From Rhineura floridana (Eukaryota > Chordata > Lepidosauria > Squamata > Rhineuridae), in NCBI RefSeq assembly GCF_030035675.1, contig NC_084499.1, positions 16,254,239 to 16,318,238 of the forward strand: a stretch of DNA of 64,000 nt, given 5' to 3'. Made by a program: the position numbers and the translations under genes. The notes beneath the pieces were generated by a model, which had not been told where the DNA came from, made no database searches, and was given only the letters and a program-made list of their open reading frames with translations. Positions 57,301 through 63,771 of this stretch are shown here, piece after piece; the stretch's first letter is position 1; the number at the start of each line of letters is the position of its first letter.

Positions 57301-59211
57301 CCCCTCCCCTTCTCCAGTGGCTAACCTGGCACTAGGAGATAGGCTTCGAAAACCAGGGAGAGGGAGAGAGAGGGAGAGAGAAGAGGAAAAGGGCACTTCC
57401 AATTATACTCTTTTCAAATCACGTGGAATACCGTTTGTTCCAGTAGCAAAAACTGCACATCTACTCATGGGAAAGGCAGAAATATGTCACAATGCTCTCA
57501 GTTCCTCTCGTGCTATTACATAGCATTGCATTTGCTGAGCGTGCTTATTCCTCTCAACTCAGCACTGGGATTGCTCCATCCTTCTGGGATGTTCTATGGC
57601 TTGCAAGCAAGTCCTATGTTCTTTATACTAAACTGGGGGCGGGGGAAGTCTCAGTTTTCACCCTTGAAATGGGGGGGGTAGTTCCCAGCATGAGCTGGAG
57701 CAGGAGGGGGGGCACATGGCCCACTCTCTGGAAGGCCCTCAGGAACAAGCATCCAATCACACCCCCAGGGAGTGGGGTAGGGAAATGTGTGAGGCTGCAG
57801 TTAGGTCATATTCACCCCTCCCCCAAATTTACACCACGCAAGTTTACTATAAAGGCAAATACTGATCGAAGCTCAATTTCAGGCGATTCAGGACAGACAA
57901 AAGAAAAGACTTCTTCTTACACCGCAGAGTTACAACATGGAATTCACTCCCGCAAGAGTTAGTGAAGTTGGAACTTCAAAGCACCCTGCAGGCAGAAGTG
58001 CACTGCCAAAATGTTTTAGCAGGGGTTTTCAGTGCAAGCCCTTTTGTGATCAGGAAGAGGTTTGCACTGAACTGGACTAGAAAGAGGGCTTTTTCAATTG
58101 TGGCCCCCACCCTATGGAACTCCCTTCCAAATGATCTCCGCCAGGCCCCCTCTAAAATGAGTTTCCACCGGGCCATGAAGACCTGGCTCTTCAGGCAGGC
58201 CTTTGGGGTGGGCTAGATTTTAACATCATTGCTTTTAGATTTTAATGTTATTGTATTGATATGTCATTTTGTGCTATTTTGCTTATTTTGTACGTCGCCC
58301 AGAGTCACTGGTTAGCCAGCCAGATGGGCGACTAAGAAATCCAATAAATAAATAAATAATAAAATAAAACTGTCAACCGGAGCAGGATTCAACCCCTTGG
58401 TCATCAGTTGACAAGCAGGGGGTCAAATGCTGATGCATGTGAGAGTCTAAACACCAGAGTGACATCAGCTGATCGACAGATAGGCGTGGTGTTAAAACAA
58501 TGGCCTCGTGGGCCAAACTGGAACCCCTGGAGATTCCCCCGCACCTGTTTTACTGCTTTGATGAAAACTGGGCAGGACAATCAGGTGCTGGATTCAGCCT
58601 GCACCGCCAGCGCACAGCCTTGGCACAGTCCATCCATCCCTTACCCTGGACAAAAGGAGTTTGCCCTACGACATTCAAGAGGAGCAAACCGCACCAGAGA
58701 ACTATTTGCGGGTTTTTTAATGTTCATTTTTGTATTCTGTAGACTTCAATATGCTACGGCCGTACTACCCTGAACATGCCCAATGTCATCTGATCTTGCA
58801 GCTAAGCAGGGTCAGGCCTGGTTAGCACTTGGATGGGAGACCGCCTGGGAATACCGAGTGCCGTAGGCTTAGAGGAAGGCAATGGTAAGCCACCTCTGAA
58901 TACCTCTTACCATGAAAACCCTACGAATATATCCAAAAAAGATTCATAGGGTCGCCATAAGTCATAATCGACTTTAAGGCATATAACAGCAACAAAGACT
59001 TCAATATAAAATGGAGCAGGCCAATGCATCATTGCCTTTAGAAATGAGACAGCTGAATGCCACCCCTGGCACTTACGAAGTCATCCCCCGAATCGGCTCC
59101 TGCGGATGTGATCGACTCCTTGCTGACTGATCTGGGCATTCTGGCCAGCCCTCCTGGCCGCGGAGCGGTCGCTGCCTCTTCCGCAATCTTCTTCTTCAGT
59201 TTTGCAAACAT
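30336..59211 (-). CDS. GOLGA1: Golgin-97 (GOLGA1)
   Basis: Coding exons 5'->3': 59211-59077, 57166-57076, 55038-54964, 52982-52885, 49534-49502, 48313-48185, 47191-47022, 45654-45543, 44581-44486, 43506-43381, 41767-41672, 41141-41046, 40909-40814, 40657-40505, 39270-39175, 38259-38179, 36784-36682, 35931-35771, 33967-33809, 32494-32435, 31904-31758, 31312-31226, 30416-30336. They sum to 2481 nt, 826 aa, frame unbroken. Golgin-97 is a peripheral trans-Golgi coiled-coil tether recruited by Arl1-GTP, acting in endosome-to-TGN traffic. The N-terminus [20 protein letters not shown], a coiled coil over about residues 60-720, the GRIP domain at about 749-797 with the Arl1-contacting Tyr (756) in [11 protein letters not shown], and the C-terminus [19 protein letters not shown] all match. 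Human is 767 aa; two extra 32-codon exons explain most of the excess. Confidence 0.95.
30543..30674. mobile_element. Foldback hAT-type MITE
   Basis: Left arm ggcgtggggaacttg ... ccagctgttgctgaact, right arm cagcaatatctggagg ... ccccacacctg. Last intron of GOLGA1. Confidence 0.65.
31226..31904 (-). CDS. GOLGA1: GOLGA1 exons encoding the GRIP domain
   Basis: Exons 31904-31758 (49 codons) and 31312-31226 (29 codons). They encode [16 protein letters not shown] then [18 protein letters not shown] and [15 protein letters not shown]. The GRIP Tyr that human golgin-97 (Y697) uses to bind Arl1 is conserved. The upstream exon is 8 codons shorter than human in the linker before the domain. A decayed MITE (about 31490-31561) lies in the intron between them. 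Confidence 0.93.
32935..33110. repeat. Foldback repeat (tactctgag family), decayed
   Basis: cctgactaacttaggtatat ... gtccctaagttag ... ccatgggtctagtctgagta gives an inverted arrangement with the arms of the better copies. Confidence 0.45.
33349..33616. mobile_element. Long palindromic MITE, probably TA-flanked
   Basis: About 110-bp arms: ccactttaaacag, cccaaagcatcctggga and gggtgctgagagttgttag on the left face their complements in tctttgggg and cttaaaagtgg on the right. TA lies at both outer ends, as for Tc/mariner-type insertions. The middle holds gttgaccaatcaatccc. Related copies are at 39.96-40.08 and 44.30-44.48 kb. Confidence 0.65.
34908..35340. mobile_element. hAT-like non-autonomous element
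   Basis: Begins caggcatggggaacaggatc, in the style of the CAGG.GTGGGGAACC hAT ends. Contains tttgacaggggcacctgtca. Right boundary uncertain. GOLGA1 intron. Confidence 0.4.
35440..35710. repeat. Dispersed repeat shared with 16.44-16.70 kb
   Basis: Same order of blocks as the intergenic copy: attctgattggctccaat, aggaaaggacaaggaa, agaagactcatctca, catgctgattggctt, then aaaaaagcaaggggtctta. Confidence 0.6.
36384..36600. mobile_element. Two MITE pieces including a perfect 21-bp hairpin
   Basis: 36402-36422 and 36438-36458 are perfect inverted repeats of 21 bp (core ctccaaactcccatcag) with a 15-nt loop. A second MITE arm, ggccctccagatgttgccga, follows at about 36507-36590. Both belong to the foldback hAT-type family. 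Confidence 0.65.
37118..37180. mobile_element. MITE half-copy
   Basis: tgcactccagatgttttgga and acaactcccatcagccctgg: one arm of the foldback hAT-type family. GOLGA1 intron. Confidence 0.5.
38742..38762 (+). repeat. Poly-A run
   Basis: About 19 adenines following atcctaaa in a GOLGA1 intron. Possibly a retroposon tail; no source recognised. Confidence 0.6.
39400..39560 (+). mobile_element. Old MIR-like CORE-SINE copy
   Basis: gggttcaaattcttcttcaa, gctgacctcaggcaggtctt and ctacctcacagggttactgt follow the order of the better copy at 62.95 kb. Confidence 0.5.
39955..40085. mobile_element. Palindromic MITE (ctttggg family)
   Basis: aagaatcctgggaactgtag and tgttaagggtgttgggaat on the left, gttcccagaattctttgg on the right: a shorter copy of the 33.35 kb element. 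Confidence 0.6.
41046..41141 (-). CDS. GOLGA1: GOLGA1 extra 96-nt exon B
   Basis: Encodes 32 residues, [20 protein letters not shown] then [12 protein letters not shown]. Phase 0 at both ends, acceptor ...tcctag, donor gtagcg. Aligning neighbours to human, the exon before (41767-41672) pairs with KTLAEQNLEDTRQQ and the exon after (40909-40814) with VRELEQTLQASEEQ; these are adjacent in human, so this exon is additional. Skipping it leaves the frame intact. Confidence 0.8.
41830..42080. mobile_element. Two opposed LINE tails
   Basis: A minus-strand L2-type tail (ccctcaaagcggcttaca) near 41850-41880, and a plus-strand tail ending aataaacaaataaataaa near 42078. Confidence 0.45.
42690..42832 (+). 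mobile_element. LINE 3' end
   Basis: Ends with gctccttctggggaagggtg, ggatattaatt and an (aaat)n tail, the same end as the copy at 63.56-63.72 kb. Confidence 0.55.
43135..43292 (+). mobile_element. CR1 LINE 3' end
   Basis: ggttggacttgatggcctta, ccccttccaactctacta and the terminal attctatgattcta repeat are diagnostic of CR1 3' ends. Confidence 0.8.
44300..44480. mobile_element. Palindromic MITE abutting GOLGA1 extra exon A
   Basis: ccactttaaacagacatggc, aatcctgggaagtgt and agagttgttaggaga match the 33.35 kb element; the right arm stops within about 20 bases of the donor of the exon at 44486-44581. Confidence 0.6.
44486..44581 (-). CDS. GOLGA1: GOLGA1 extra 96-nt exon A
   Basis: Encodes [20 protein letters not shown] then [12 protein letters not shown], 32 coiled-coil residues. 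Phase 0 at both ends, acceptor ...ttctag, donor gtacca. In human the preceding exon (ending LSIDLQK) is followed directly by VTAETQEKEDVITHLQEK, the counterpart of exon 43506-43381, so this exon is additional. It could be alternatively spliced without changing the frame. Confidence 0.8.
44585..44760 (-). mobile_element. L2-like 3' end
   Basis: Minus-strand tail: atattttatttgtttcctgg, then acggtgctcaagacggctga, the typical L2 3' UTR wording read in reverse. Confidence 0.5.
44795..44885. repeat. Foldback repeat (tactctgag family)
   Basis: tactcagagtagactcattg and gggcatgactaacttggctc, then attttaataggtctactccc and gtagaatttagctggataca: two arms in inverted order. Among the clearest copies. Confidence 0.6.
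45003..45165 (-). mobile_element. SINE: tRNA/MIR-like head with tail A
   Basis: Read on the minus strand: agtggttaaggtgttggact (A-box side), ccagggttcgaattccca (B-box), ctgggtgaccttgggccagt (CORE-like), then catgaaaaccctattcagag, ggtcgccataagtcggaatc and gacttgaaggcag. The last part is the same tail as that of the 5S-headed SINE at 58.75 kb. Confidence 0.7.
45710..45835. mobile_element. Foldback hAT-type MITE
   Basis: gatggtgttgcactacatct / cccaccagccccag on the left, gggatgatgggagttgg / caacaacacctggaaggcc on the right. Confidence 0.6.
45980..46110. mobile_element. Foldback hAT-type MITE
   Basis: caagggtgggtgacctgtgg, ccctccagccgttcttgga on the left; aggaatgttgggagttgaag, ggccacaggctcc on the right. 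It lies 150 bp from another copy. Confidence 0.6.
46360..46672 (+). mobile_element. L2-like 3' end, decayed
   Basis: Remnant of the L2 ORF2 C-terminus region (tgcattatggaatgcccctc) followed by a T-rich UTR and gggggcggctgtaattttt. Confidence 0.5.
46822..47015 (+). mobile_element. tRNA-headed SINE, well preserved
   Basis: gccgtagctcagtggcagag is a tRNA-type A box region and aggtcccaagttcaatctcc a B box; ctgcctgaaaccctgaagag and cagtttaaggcagcttccta form the body. It ends about 7 bases before the donor of the GOLGA1 exon 47022-47191. It is not a tRNA gene: the cloverleaf is not completed. Confidence 0.75.
47296..47420. mobile_element. Foldback hAT-type MITE
   Basis: ccggggtagccaatgtgatg and ccctccagatgttgctgg on the left; gttcaacaacatctggaagg and ccatgttggctatccctgg on the right. 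Ends are well paired, with CAGGG-like termini. Confidence 0.65.
48535..48625. repeat. Foldback repeat (tactctgag family)
   Basis: catgactaactgggatccat, taatttcaatgggtctactc, tgagtagcacctagctggat: the right half is well kept and the left half is decayed. Confidence 0.55.
49038..49182. mobile_element. Foldback hAT-type MITE
   Basis: caggggaggggagcctgtgg and ccctccagacatccctgaac on the left; acagcagcatctgtagggcc and acaggttccccattcctg on the right. Confidence 0.65.
49502..49534 (-). CDS. GOLGA1: GOLGA1 33-nt microexon with GC donor
   Basis: Encodes [11 protein letters not shown] (human EWSEKMDQLEK). The acceptor is ...ttcccag; the donor reads AAAG|gcaagt, a GC-AG intron. No GT near the junction keeps the frame with the next exon ([12 protein letters not shown]), so the GC donor is required. 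Confidence 0.88.
49785..49918. mobile_element. Foldback hAT-type MITE
   Basis: ggagaaccagggcccctcca and gggctcgaactctcatc on the left; gatgggagctggagaccagc and atctggagggctgctggttc on the right. Confidence 0.55.
50095..50455. repeat. aaccatggtt-rich repeat
   Basis: Contains caaaccatggtttcc, caaccatagtttgc, agaccatggttgga and gcaaccatggctagcc at intervals. Similar motif-bearing pieces are at 53.9-54.24 and 59.94-60.04 kb. Class unknown. Confidence 0.4.
50545..51066. mobile_element. Two opposed LINE ends
   Basis: 50555-50890 is a minus-strand L2-like end (gtatttattacatttgtatc, cttgcccttcctctcaaagg, cattccacaaacacggaacc). 50895-51066 is a plus-strand end with a T-rich UTR, agcagcttataaatgc and gaataaataaa. 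Confidence 0.55.
51105..51715 (+). mobile_element. L1 LINE 3' fragment
   Basis: Plus-strand reading gives [20 protein letters not shown] then DVYLEIFDG, the C-terminal cysteine-motif region of L1 ORF2 (compare TYFHCFWSCPKIQPFW). It continues to a caataaaagtaat end. It is 5'-truncated and disrupted in places. GOLGA1 intron. Confidence 0.7.
52060..52712 (+). mobile_element. L2 LINE 3' fragment
   Basis: Remnant of ORF2 C-terminus (gcacggaattctgcggccag near the start; ccccatttgtggaatgctct, the ..P.LWNSLP.. segment) followed by a T-rich UTR and actaataaatgtgaac tail. Confidence 0.65.
53440..53540 (-). mobile_element. tRNA-headed SINE fragment
   Basis: cctcctgcctgaaatccttt, aggatcttccatgcgcaaag and tctgctactgggg are the complement of the SINE head at 46.8 kb. 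Confidence 0.5.
53895..54375. repeat. aaccatggtt repeat followed by hAT-type MITE
   Basis: 54202-54215 is the perfect palindrome caaaccatggtttg. From about 54255 a MITE begins (acggggaacctgtggccctc ... gggctgatgggagttac ... gcaacatctggac), with three agggct units at its centre. Confidence 0.5.
55735..55825. mobile_element. MITE right half
   Basis: aggatgatgggagttgtagt, ttagtgacatctggaaggcc and aatgttccccacacc: one arm of the foldback hAT-type family. Confidence 0.55.
56205..56640. mobile_element. Foldback repeat interrupted by a SINE
   Basis: 56205-56262 holds the left arm (ctgctcagagcaggcccgtt, gggcatgactaacttggg) and 56595-56640 the right arm (aatttcagtgggtctactct, gagtagaacttagcagg). Between them lies a minus tRNA-headed SINE at 56268-56468 (gctgctttatacggagtcag ... 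ggaccttctgcatgcagagc ... tgccactgagctg). Confidence 0.6.
56682..56820. mobile_element. Foldback hAT-type MITE
   Basis: ccgctgaccctctagatgtt, gttgaactacaactcccacc on the left; gggctggtgggagctgtagt, tcggcaacatctggagggcc on the right, ending ttccccacacttg. One of the best copies. Confidence 0.7.
57865..57975 (+). mobile_element. CR1-like LINE fragment
   Basis: ttcaggacagacaaaagaaa, gacttcttcttacaccgcag and acaacatggaattcactccc are typical CR1 3'-region wording. Confidence 0.6.
57995..58372 (+). mobile_element. L2 LINE 3' end
   Basis: Encodes [20 protein letters not shown] then [20 protein letters not shown] and QAFGVG stop, the L2 ORF2 C-terminus. A 3' UTR follows, with gtcgcccagagtcactgg, agatgggcgactaag and an (aaat)n tail. 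Confidence 0.8.
58753..58995 (+). mobile_element. 5S rRNA-headed SINE with 12-bp target duplication
   Basis: 58753-58871 follows vertebrate 5S rRNA throughout: ccgtactaccctgaacatgc, agctaagcagggtcaggcct, acttggatgggagaccgcct and gggaatacc. It continues into tail A (accatgaaaaccctacgaat ... gggtcgccataagtcataat ... cgactttaaggcat) and a short a-rich end. The direct repeat agacttcaatat flanks it at 58741-58752 and 58996-59007 without mismatch. It belongs with the 5S-derived SINEs of lepidosaurs. Confidence 0.88.
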
Positions 59212-59432
59212 CTTCCCTCAAAGGCAGGATCGCCCCAATTCAGATGGCCGGCACATACATACAGGCAGAAGCCTAGGCCAGATTTCTCTTTCATCCGGTC
59301 ACTTTCGCTCCTTCAAGGGGCTCATAGCCCAGCACTGCTTCAAAATTAAAAGACAGAGGGGGTGGGCACCATTTATGAAAACCACTAAACTGTCTTGTCA
59401 AATTGAACACAGACCAGGCGAGCCACAAGAAT

Positions 59433-59472
59433 TAGTTTAAGAGCAGTGACCAAGGCCATGATTAAAACCTCT
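59433..59472. repeat. 40-nt sequence duplicated at 60556-60595
   Basis: Forty consecutive bases (beginning tagtttaagagcagtgacc, ending attaaaacctct) are identical to a stretch inside the hAT element 1.1 kb away. This copy lies in otherwise unremarkable intron sequence and may be the source. Confidence 0.9.
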
Positions 59473-60123
59473 CACTGAACTTCTCGTCCCAATTACACAG
59501 GAAGAGAAGCCAGAGCCCAAAAGCTCAGGAAGAGGTTAGGATTGCTCACATCACACTAAACCACAGTTTAGCACTATGTTTGAACTCTGTCAATGAATGA
59601 ATACAATGCAAGTCAAACTGGACCACTGGGACGGATACAATCCCAATCAAATCTAAAAACAAAGTTGCAATTAACTTATTTTCGAGGAACTGTCTTTAGG
59701 AACCACATATTTATGCACACAGCTTTCAGGTACGCTAGCATCAGTATATTAACAGTTTTGAGTACCTTCATTTCCCCCCTTTTTTAAGATATGAGAAACG
59801 TATGCTACTCAGTTGTGTTTTACAATATTTCCAAGTATTCCACTAATTTTTCCCCAAGCAGCACCCTGAATTAATTTTAATATAACATTTAAGACACACA
59901 AAGTGCCCTTGCTTTATTTCCCCCCTCCTAGTCTAATTTACTTAAACAACCCATGGTTTGAAGTTGGCTTGTTCAGGCTCATCCACGTAGCACTAAACCA
60001 TGGTTTACCAGCTCACCGTAGGTGGTTGGATTTGAAACAAGCCACGTGTGTGCGCACTCTCTCCACTCATGCACCAAACACCCAGACATCTGGAATACAT
60101 TCCTAGGCCTCAAGCCAGGTGGC

Positions 60124-60171
60124 ACATCTTCCTGGAAAAGTATATTCAGGACATCTTCCTGGAAAAGTATA
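60124..60171. repeat. 27-bp tandem duplication
   Basis: acatcttcctggaaaagtat occurs at 60124 and again at 60151, with ttcagg between. Two units only; GOLGA1 first intron. Confidence 0.85.
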
Positions 60172-60361
60172 AATAGCAGCTTAAAGAAATTTAGCACTTT
60201 CAGGTGATCGCAGGGGAAAGTTTTTGAAAAGCTGCTCTGAAAACTGCCACAGCACGTGTTTTTGTAACACTGGGAGAGACAGACATCAACCAAAGACCTA
60301 CTTGCTGGACCAGGTTCAGCTCATCACATGCCGGTCTCAGATTGCTGGTTATTGTCTAACC

Positions 60362-60724
60362 CAGGGGCTCCCAAACTGTGGTGCGTGGACCATCACTGGT
60401 CAGCAAGCTTCATTCAGGTCTGTGGCATGTCCATATTAAATATTCATATTGATTTTTAATTGAACGTTTATTGCTTTTTTTCCCTTTTGTTGTATTTTAT
60501 TGTATTACCATTTGAATTCTACGGAATGCAAATTGTAATACAGTAAAATACAATATAGTTTAAGAGCAGTGACCAAGGCCATGATTAAAACCTCTGAACT
60601 TTAACAATCATACAGCTTCTAGCACAGTGCATTACAATTGCTACAACAGGCAGAAAAACAATCAAGTAGTCCACCAAAGCCACCAGCAATTTCAAGTGGT
60701 CCGTGGGGAGTTTGGGACCCACTG
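60362..60724. mobile_element. Non-autonomous hAT element with inner hairpin
   Basis: Left end caggggctcccaaactgtgg and right end (complement) cagtgggtcccaaactcccc are inverted repeats. The 8-bp flanks gtctaacc and gcctaaga match at 5 of 8. Inside, 60491-60514 and 60529-60552 form a 24-bp hairpin stem with 22 pairs. The 40-nt duplication from 59433 starts 3 bases after it. Confidence 0.7.
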
Positions 60725-61469
60725 GCCTAAGAGGAGATGGACCTCTTAGTCAACCAGCTGCAGCAGGAGAATTGCTATGGAACAGCTGCTCACACAAATG
60801 CTCCAAGAACTCACAGAGCAGCAAAAGGAGGTTGAGCAACAGAGGTTGCCGAGTCTGTGCAGCAAAAGAACCACAGAAGGTGCTGAGCTGTGGTTTCATT
60901 GCTTGCCTGTGGCCTGATGGGCCGTTCGCTGCACCAAGTCGCGTGCTCGCTCATGTGCAGTGTTGCCACTTCTGAATCTGCAGGCTTCAAAGCATGTTGG
61001 AAGTCACGGGGAACCCCACCCCATCCAGCCCTGCTAGTGACATATGGAGGCGGCACAATGTGGGTCAGAAGCAAAAATCAGGCCCCCAATGGAAGAGAAA
61101 GGGATGGAAGGAGATGTCCGATTCAAGCCACACCAAATGGAACCTTCTCCTCATGTGGCCTCTCTCCCACCTACCTGAACACCATCTCCCTGAGCAACCA
61201 TGAATTATTCACTGGGTTTCTTGGCAGCCCTGCAGGAGCTGTATAGGACACAGGACACCACCGGACTGACATGCTCATCCTCAAAGTGCTTTGTGTATCA
61301 GACTGATCTGCAATGGTAATACCAGATGGGCAACTACAGTCTTTGCCATATGCTTAACTCTGCCCTCTCAAGACATCCGCACAGTTAAAACTCCACAAAG
61401 ACCCTTCATCTTGCATCCAATGGATGACTACAGGTCCCAGGCTATGGTCTGAAGGCACATAAGGCCAGC

Positions 61470-61612
61470 TCCCTGCCGAAGCTAAGCAGGGTCAGGTCTG
61501 GTCAGTGCCTAGATGAGAGACTGCCTAGGAACCATATGTAAGCCGCCTTGGGTTTCTATCAGGAAAAGAAAGGCGGGGTATAAATGTAATAAATAAATAA
61601 ATAAATAAAATA
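61470..61612 (+). mobile_element. SINE: 5S head fragment with L2 tail
   Basis: cgaagctaagcagggtcagg, tctggtcagtgcctagatga and gagactgcctaggaacc follow the 3' half of 5S rRNA. The element then switches to aagccgccttgggtttctat, aaggcggggtataaatgtaa and (taaa)n, an L2-type 3' end. Confidence 0.7.
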
Positions 61613-62952
61613 CTACTGCTCTGGCCTCCCACGAGCCAGGATCAACCAACACTTAATAAGAAGTGCCACAGCTCAAGCGTGCCTGGAAATCACCATCGCC
61701 AGCTAGGAAGTCCTCTGACTCTAGAAGCGCGTGGGATGAGGGCAGCGAATGACAAGTGGCAGGCAACCTTAAAAAAAAAAATCAAGCCCAGACATTTGTT
61801 TTATTGTTCCTAGTTGCTACATAATGCTCTTGATGTCATGAGCCACTTTATACATTAATTCCTGAAAAGCATTATTTACTGATTCATGATTGTTATACAC
61901 AGACAGCTCAGTACATGGTCAGGGGCACTCTTATTTATATATTCTAGCTTCAAGAGACACAAATTAAGCCTTTACTAAAATGCTGTTTGAATTTCTTGCT
62001 GTACTGATCTTTCCACTAACTCAGAGTAATGTTAATACCTACACACCATCACCCACTATGGGGGGGGGGAGTTCCAGCCTACAGGTCTAATTAGGCCTAC
62101 TAGGCCTCTGAATTTGGCCCAATCCGCCATTTTAGACAAATGCCCAACTGTCAGTCAACTGACACCATGTGATGTCAAGCAGAGATATCTGTTATCTCCA
62201 ATCTAAGCACTAAGTGCTAAGATGGGAAATAAGGGAGCTCTTTTCTTTTAGCACTAAGCACCACAGTAATATTTACAGTACTGTATTTGCCCCCATCATT
62301 CCCTTACTGCAGAAGAGGCAACCCCCAGAGGAGCTGCTATGTTGAGATATACTTCCATCCATTACATTTTTCTTACAGAAAAGACACTGCATGGCTGGCA
62401 CACATGCAAGCTGTGAGAAATGCCACCGTTGCACACGCATGCAGATGCACATACACATATATACACAGCAGTCTGCATGAAGGCTGCATGCTCTTTCCAT
62501 GTTTTCAAAACTTTTGATCTTCAAGGGAAGATTTTCCACATCCATTCATCTACCATGGAAGTTCTACGAGTCTGCCACAAAAACACATGACAGAAGCCTG
62601 TAGTTCTTCCTCATTTAACCCAGAATTACTCTTTCTGGGGGAAATCCAATAGATTCTGTTTGTAAATTAAACCCCCTCTGGAAAGACTCAAATTAATACT
62701 AGCAATAGGGATTAATACAAAAGGGACAGGTGGCTGTGCTGGTTCATAAGGAAAAGAAATACAAGAGTCACTGGGCCATCATACCTTTATTTGGGTCAAC
62801 TAAAGCATCACAAGACAGTGACATAGCTTTTAAGTTACACAGAACTTTTCATCAGACTGACTGTACAAAACCAGGTCTTGGGGTGGGGTGAAAAGAAAAA
62901 AGGCAAGGGTTGTTAAGAGTAAAAAAGAGAATTAACTCTTTTCTTTCTCTTT

Positions 62953-63196
62953 ATGAAAGCCAGTGTCATATAGTGGTTAGAGGATCAGACTAGGACCTGG
63001 GAGGCCAGGGTGCAAATCCCCCACTCAGCCATGAAGCTCACTGGGTGACTCTGAGCCAGTCACCGTCTTTCAATTTAACCCACCTCACAGGGTTGTTGCA
63101 AGGATAAAATGGGGACAGGAAGAAGCATGTATGTACACCACCTTGATTTCCTCGGAGGAAAGGTACCATATAAATGTAGCTAATAAACAAACAATC
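62953..63196 (+). mobile_element. SINE: MIR-like CORE head with L2-type tail
   Basis: Head catatagtggttagaggatc and gggtgcaaatcccccactca (A and B box sides), CORE-like ctcactgggtgactctgagc, cagggttgttgcaaggataa, and tail ccttgatttcctcggaggaa, aggtaccatataaatgtagc. Nearly complete copy. Confidence 0.72.
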
Positions 63197-63295
63197 ACGC
63201 CCACCTTTTTCCTCTTCCCTCCTCACACCCTTTTCCTTTTGCACACAGCCTAAAGAAGCAGCAAAGCACCAAAGAACACAAAACCTTTCTCACTA

Positions 63296-63485
63296 CAGGG
63301 AAGGGTGTCAGTGGGTAGAGCACTTGCCTTGCATGCTTAAGGTCCCAGGTTTAACCACTAGCATCTCCAGTTAGGGCTGGGAAGGAATCCATGTCTGAAA
63401 CTCTAAAGAGCTGCTGTCAGTCAGTGCAGACAGTACTGAGCTAAATGGACCAGTGAGTCTGACTCAGGAAGTTTCCTATGTTCCT
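63296..63485 (+). mobile_element. tRNA-headed SINE
   Basis: gtcagtgggtagagcacttg, cttgcatgcttaaggtccca, gctggtaat-like body replaced by gtctgaaactctaaagagct, and ctcaggaagtttcctatgtt at the end. Same family as 46.8 kb. Confidence 0.68.
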
Positions 63486-63559
63486 ACTGTTGCTCGGTTC
63501 TCATAAATCTATTACCCAACCACAAAAATGGGACATTTGGGGGGGGGGAGTAGATGGCC

Positions 63560-63717
63560 AGTAGTAGAAAATGTTTAAGGCTTTTTTAAAAAGATGTTTT
63601 GTTTTAATGTATTTTAAAGTATGTTTTTAAAATATTTTAGGGTGTTTTTAGTGTTTTTGTGTGCTACCCTGGGCTCCTTCTGAGAGGAAGGGCGGGATAT
63701 AAATGTAATTAATTATA
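63560..63717 (+). mobile_element. LINE 3' end
   Basis: T-rich UTR, then ctaccctgggctccttctga, gaggaagggcgggatataaa and tgtaattaatta. Same end as 42.69-42.83 kb. Confidence 0.55.
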
Positions 63718-63771
63718 GCTATTGTAATTATTACATAATAGTTATTGGGGTAGCCACGTCGCTCCGTTTAC

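Noticed and set aside
58753-58871. Functional 5S rRNA gene
   Set aside because: Several changes from 5S rRNA, continuation into a SINE tail and flanking 12-bp target duplication show it is a SINE.
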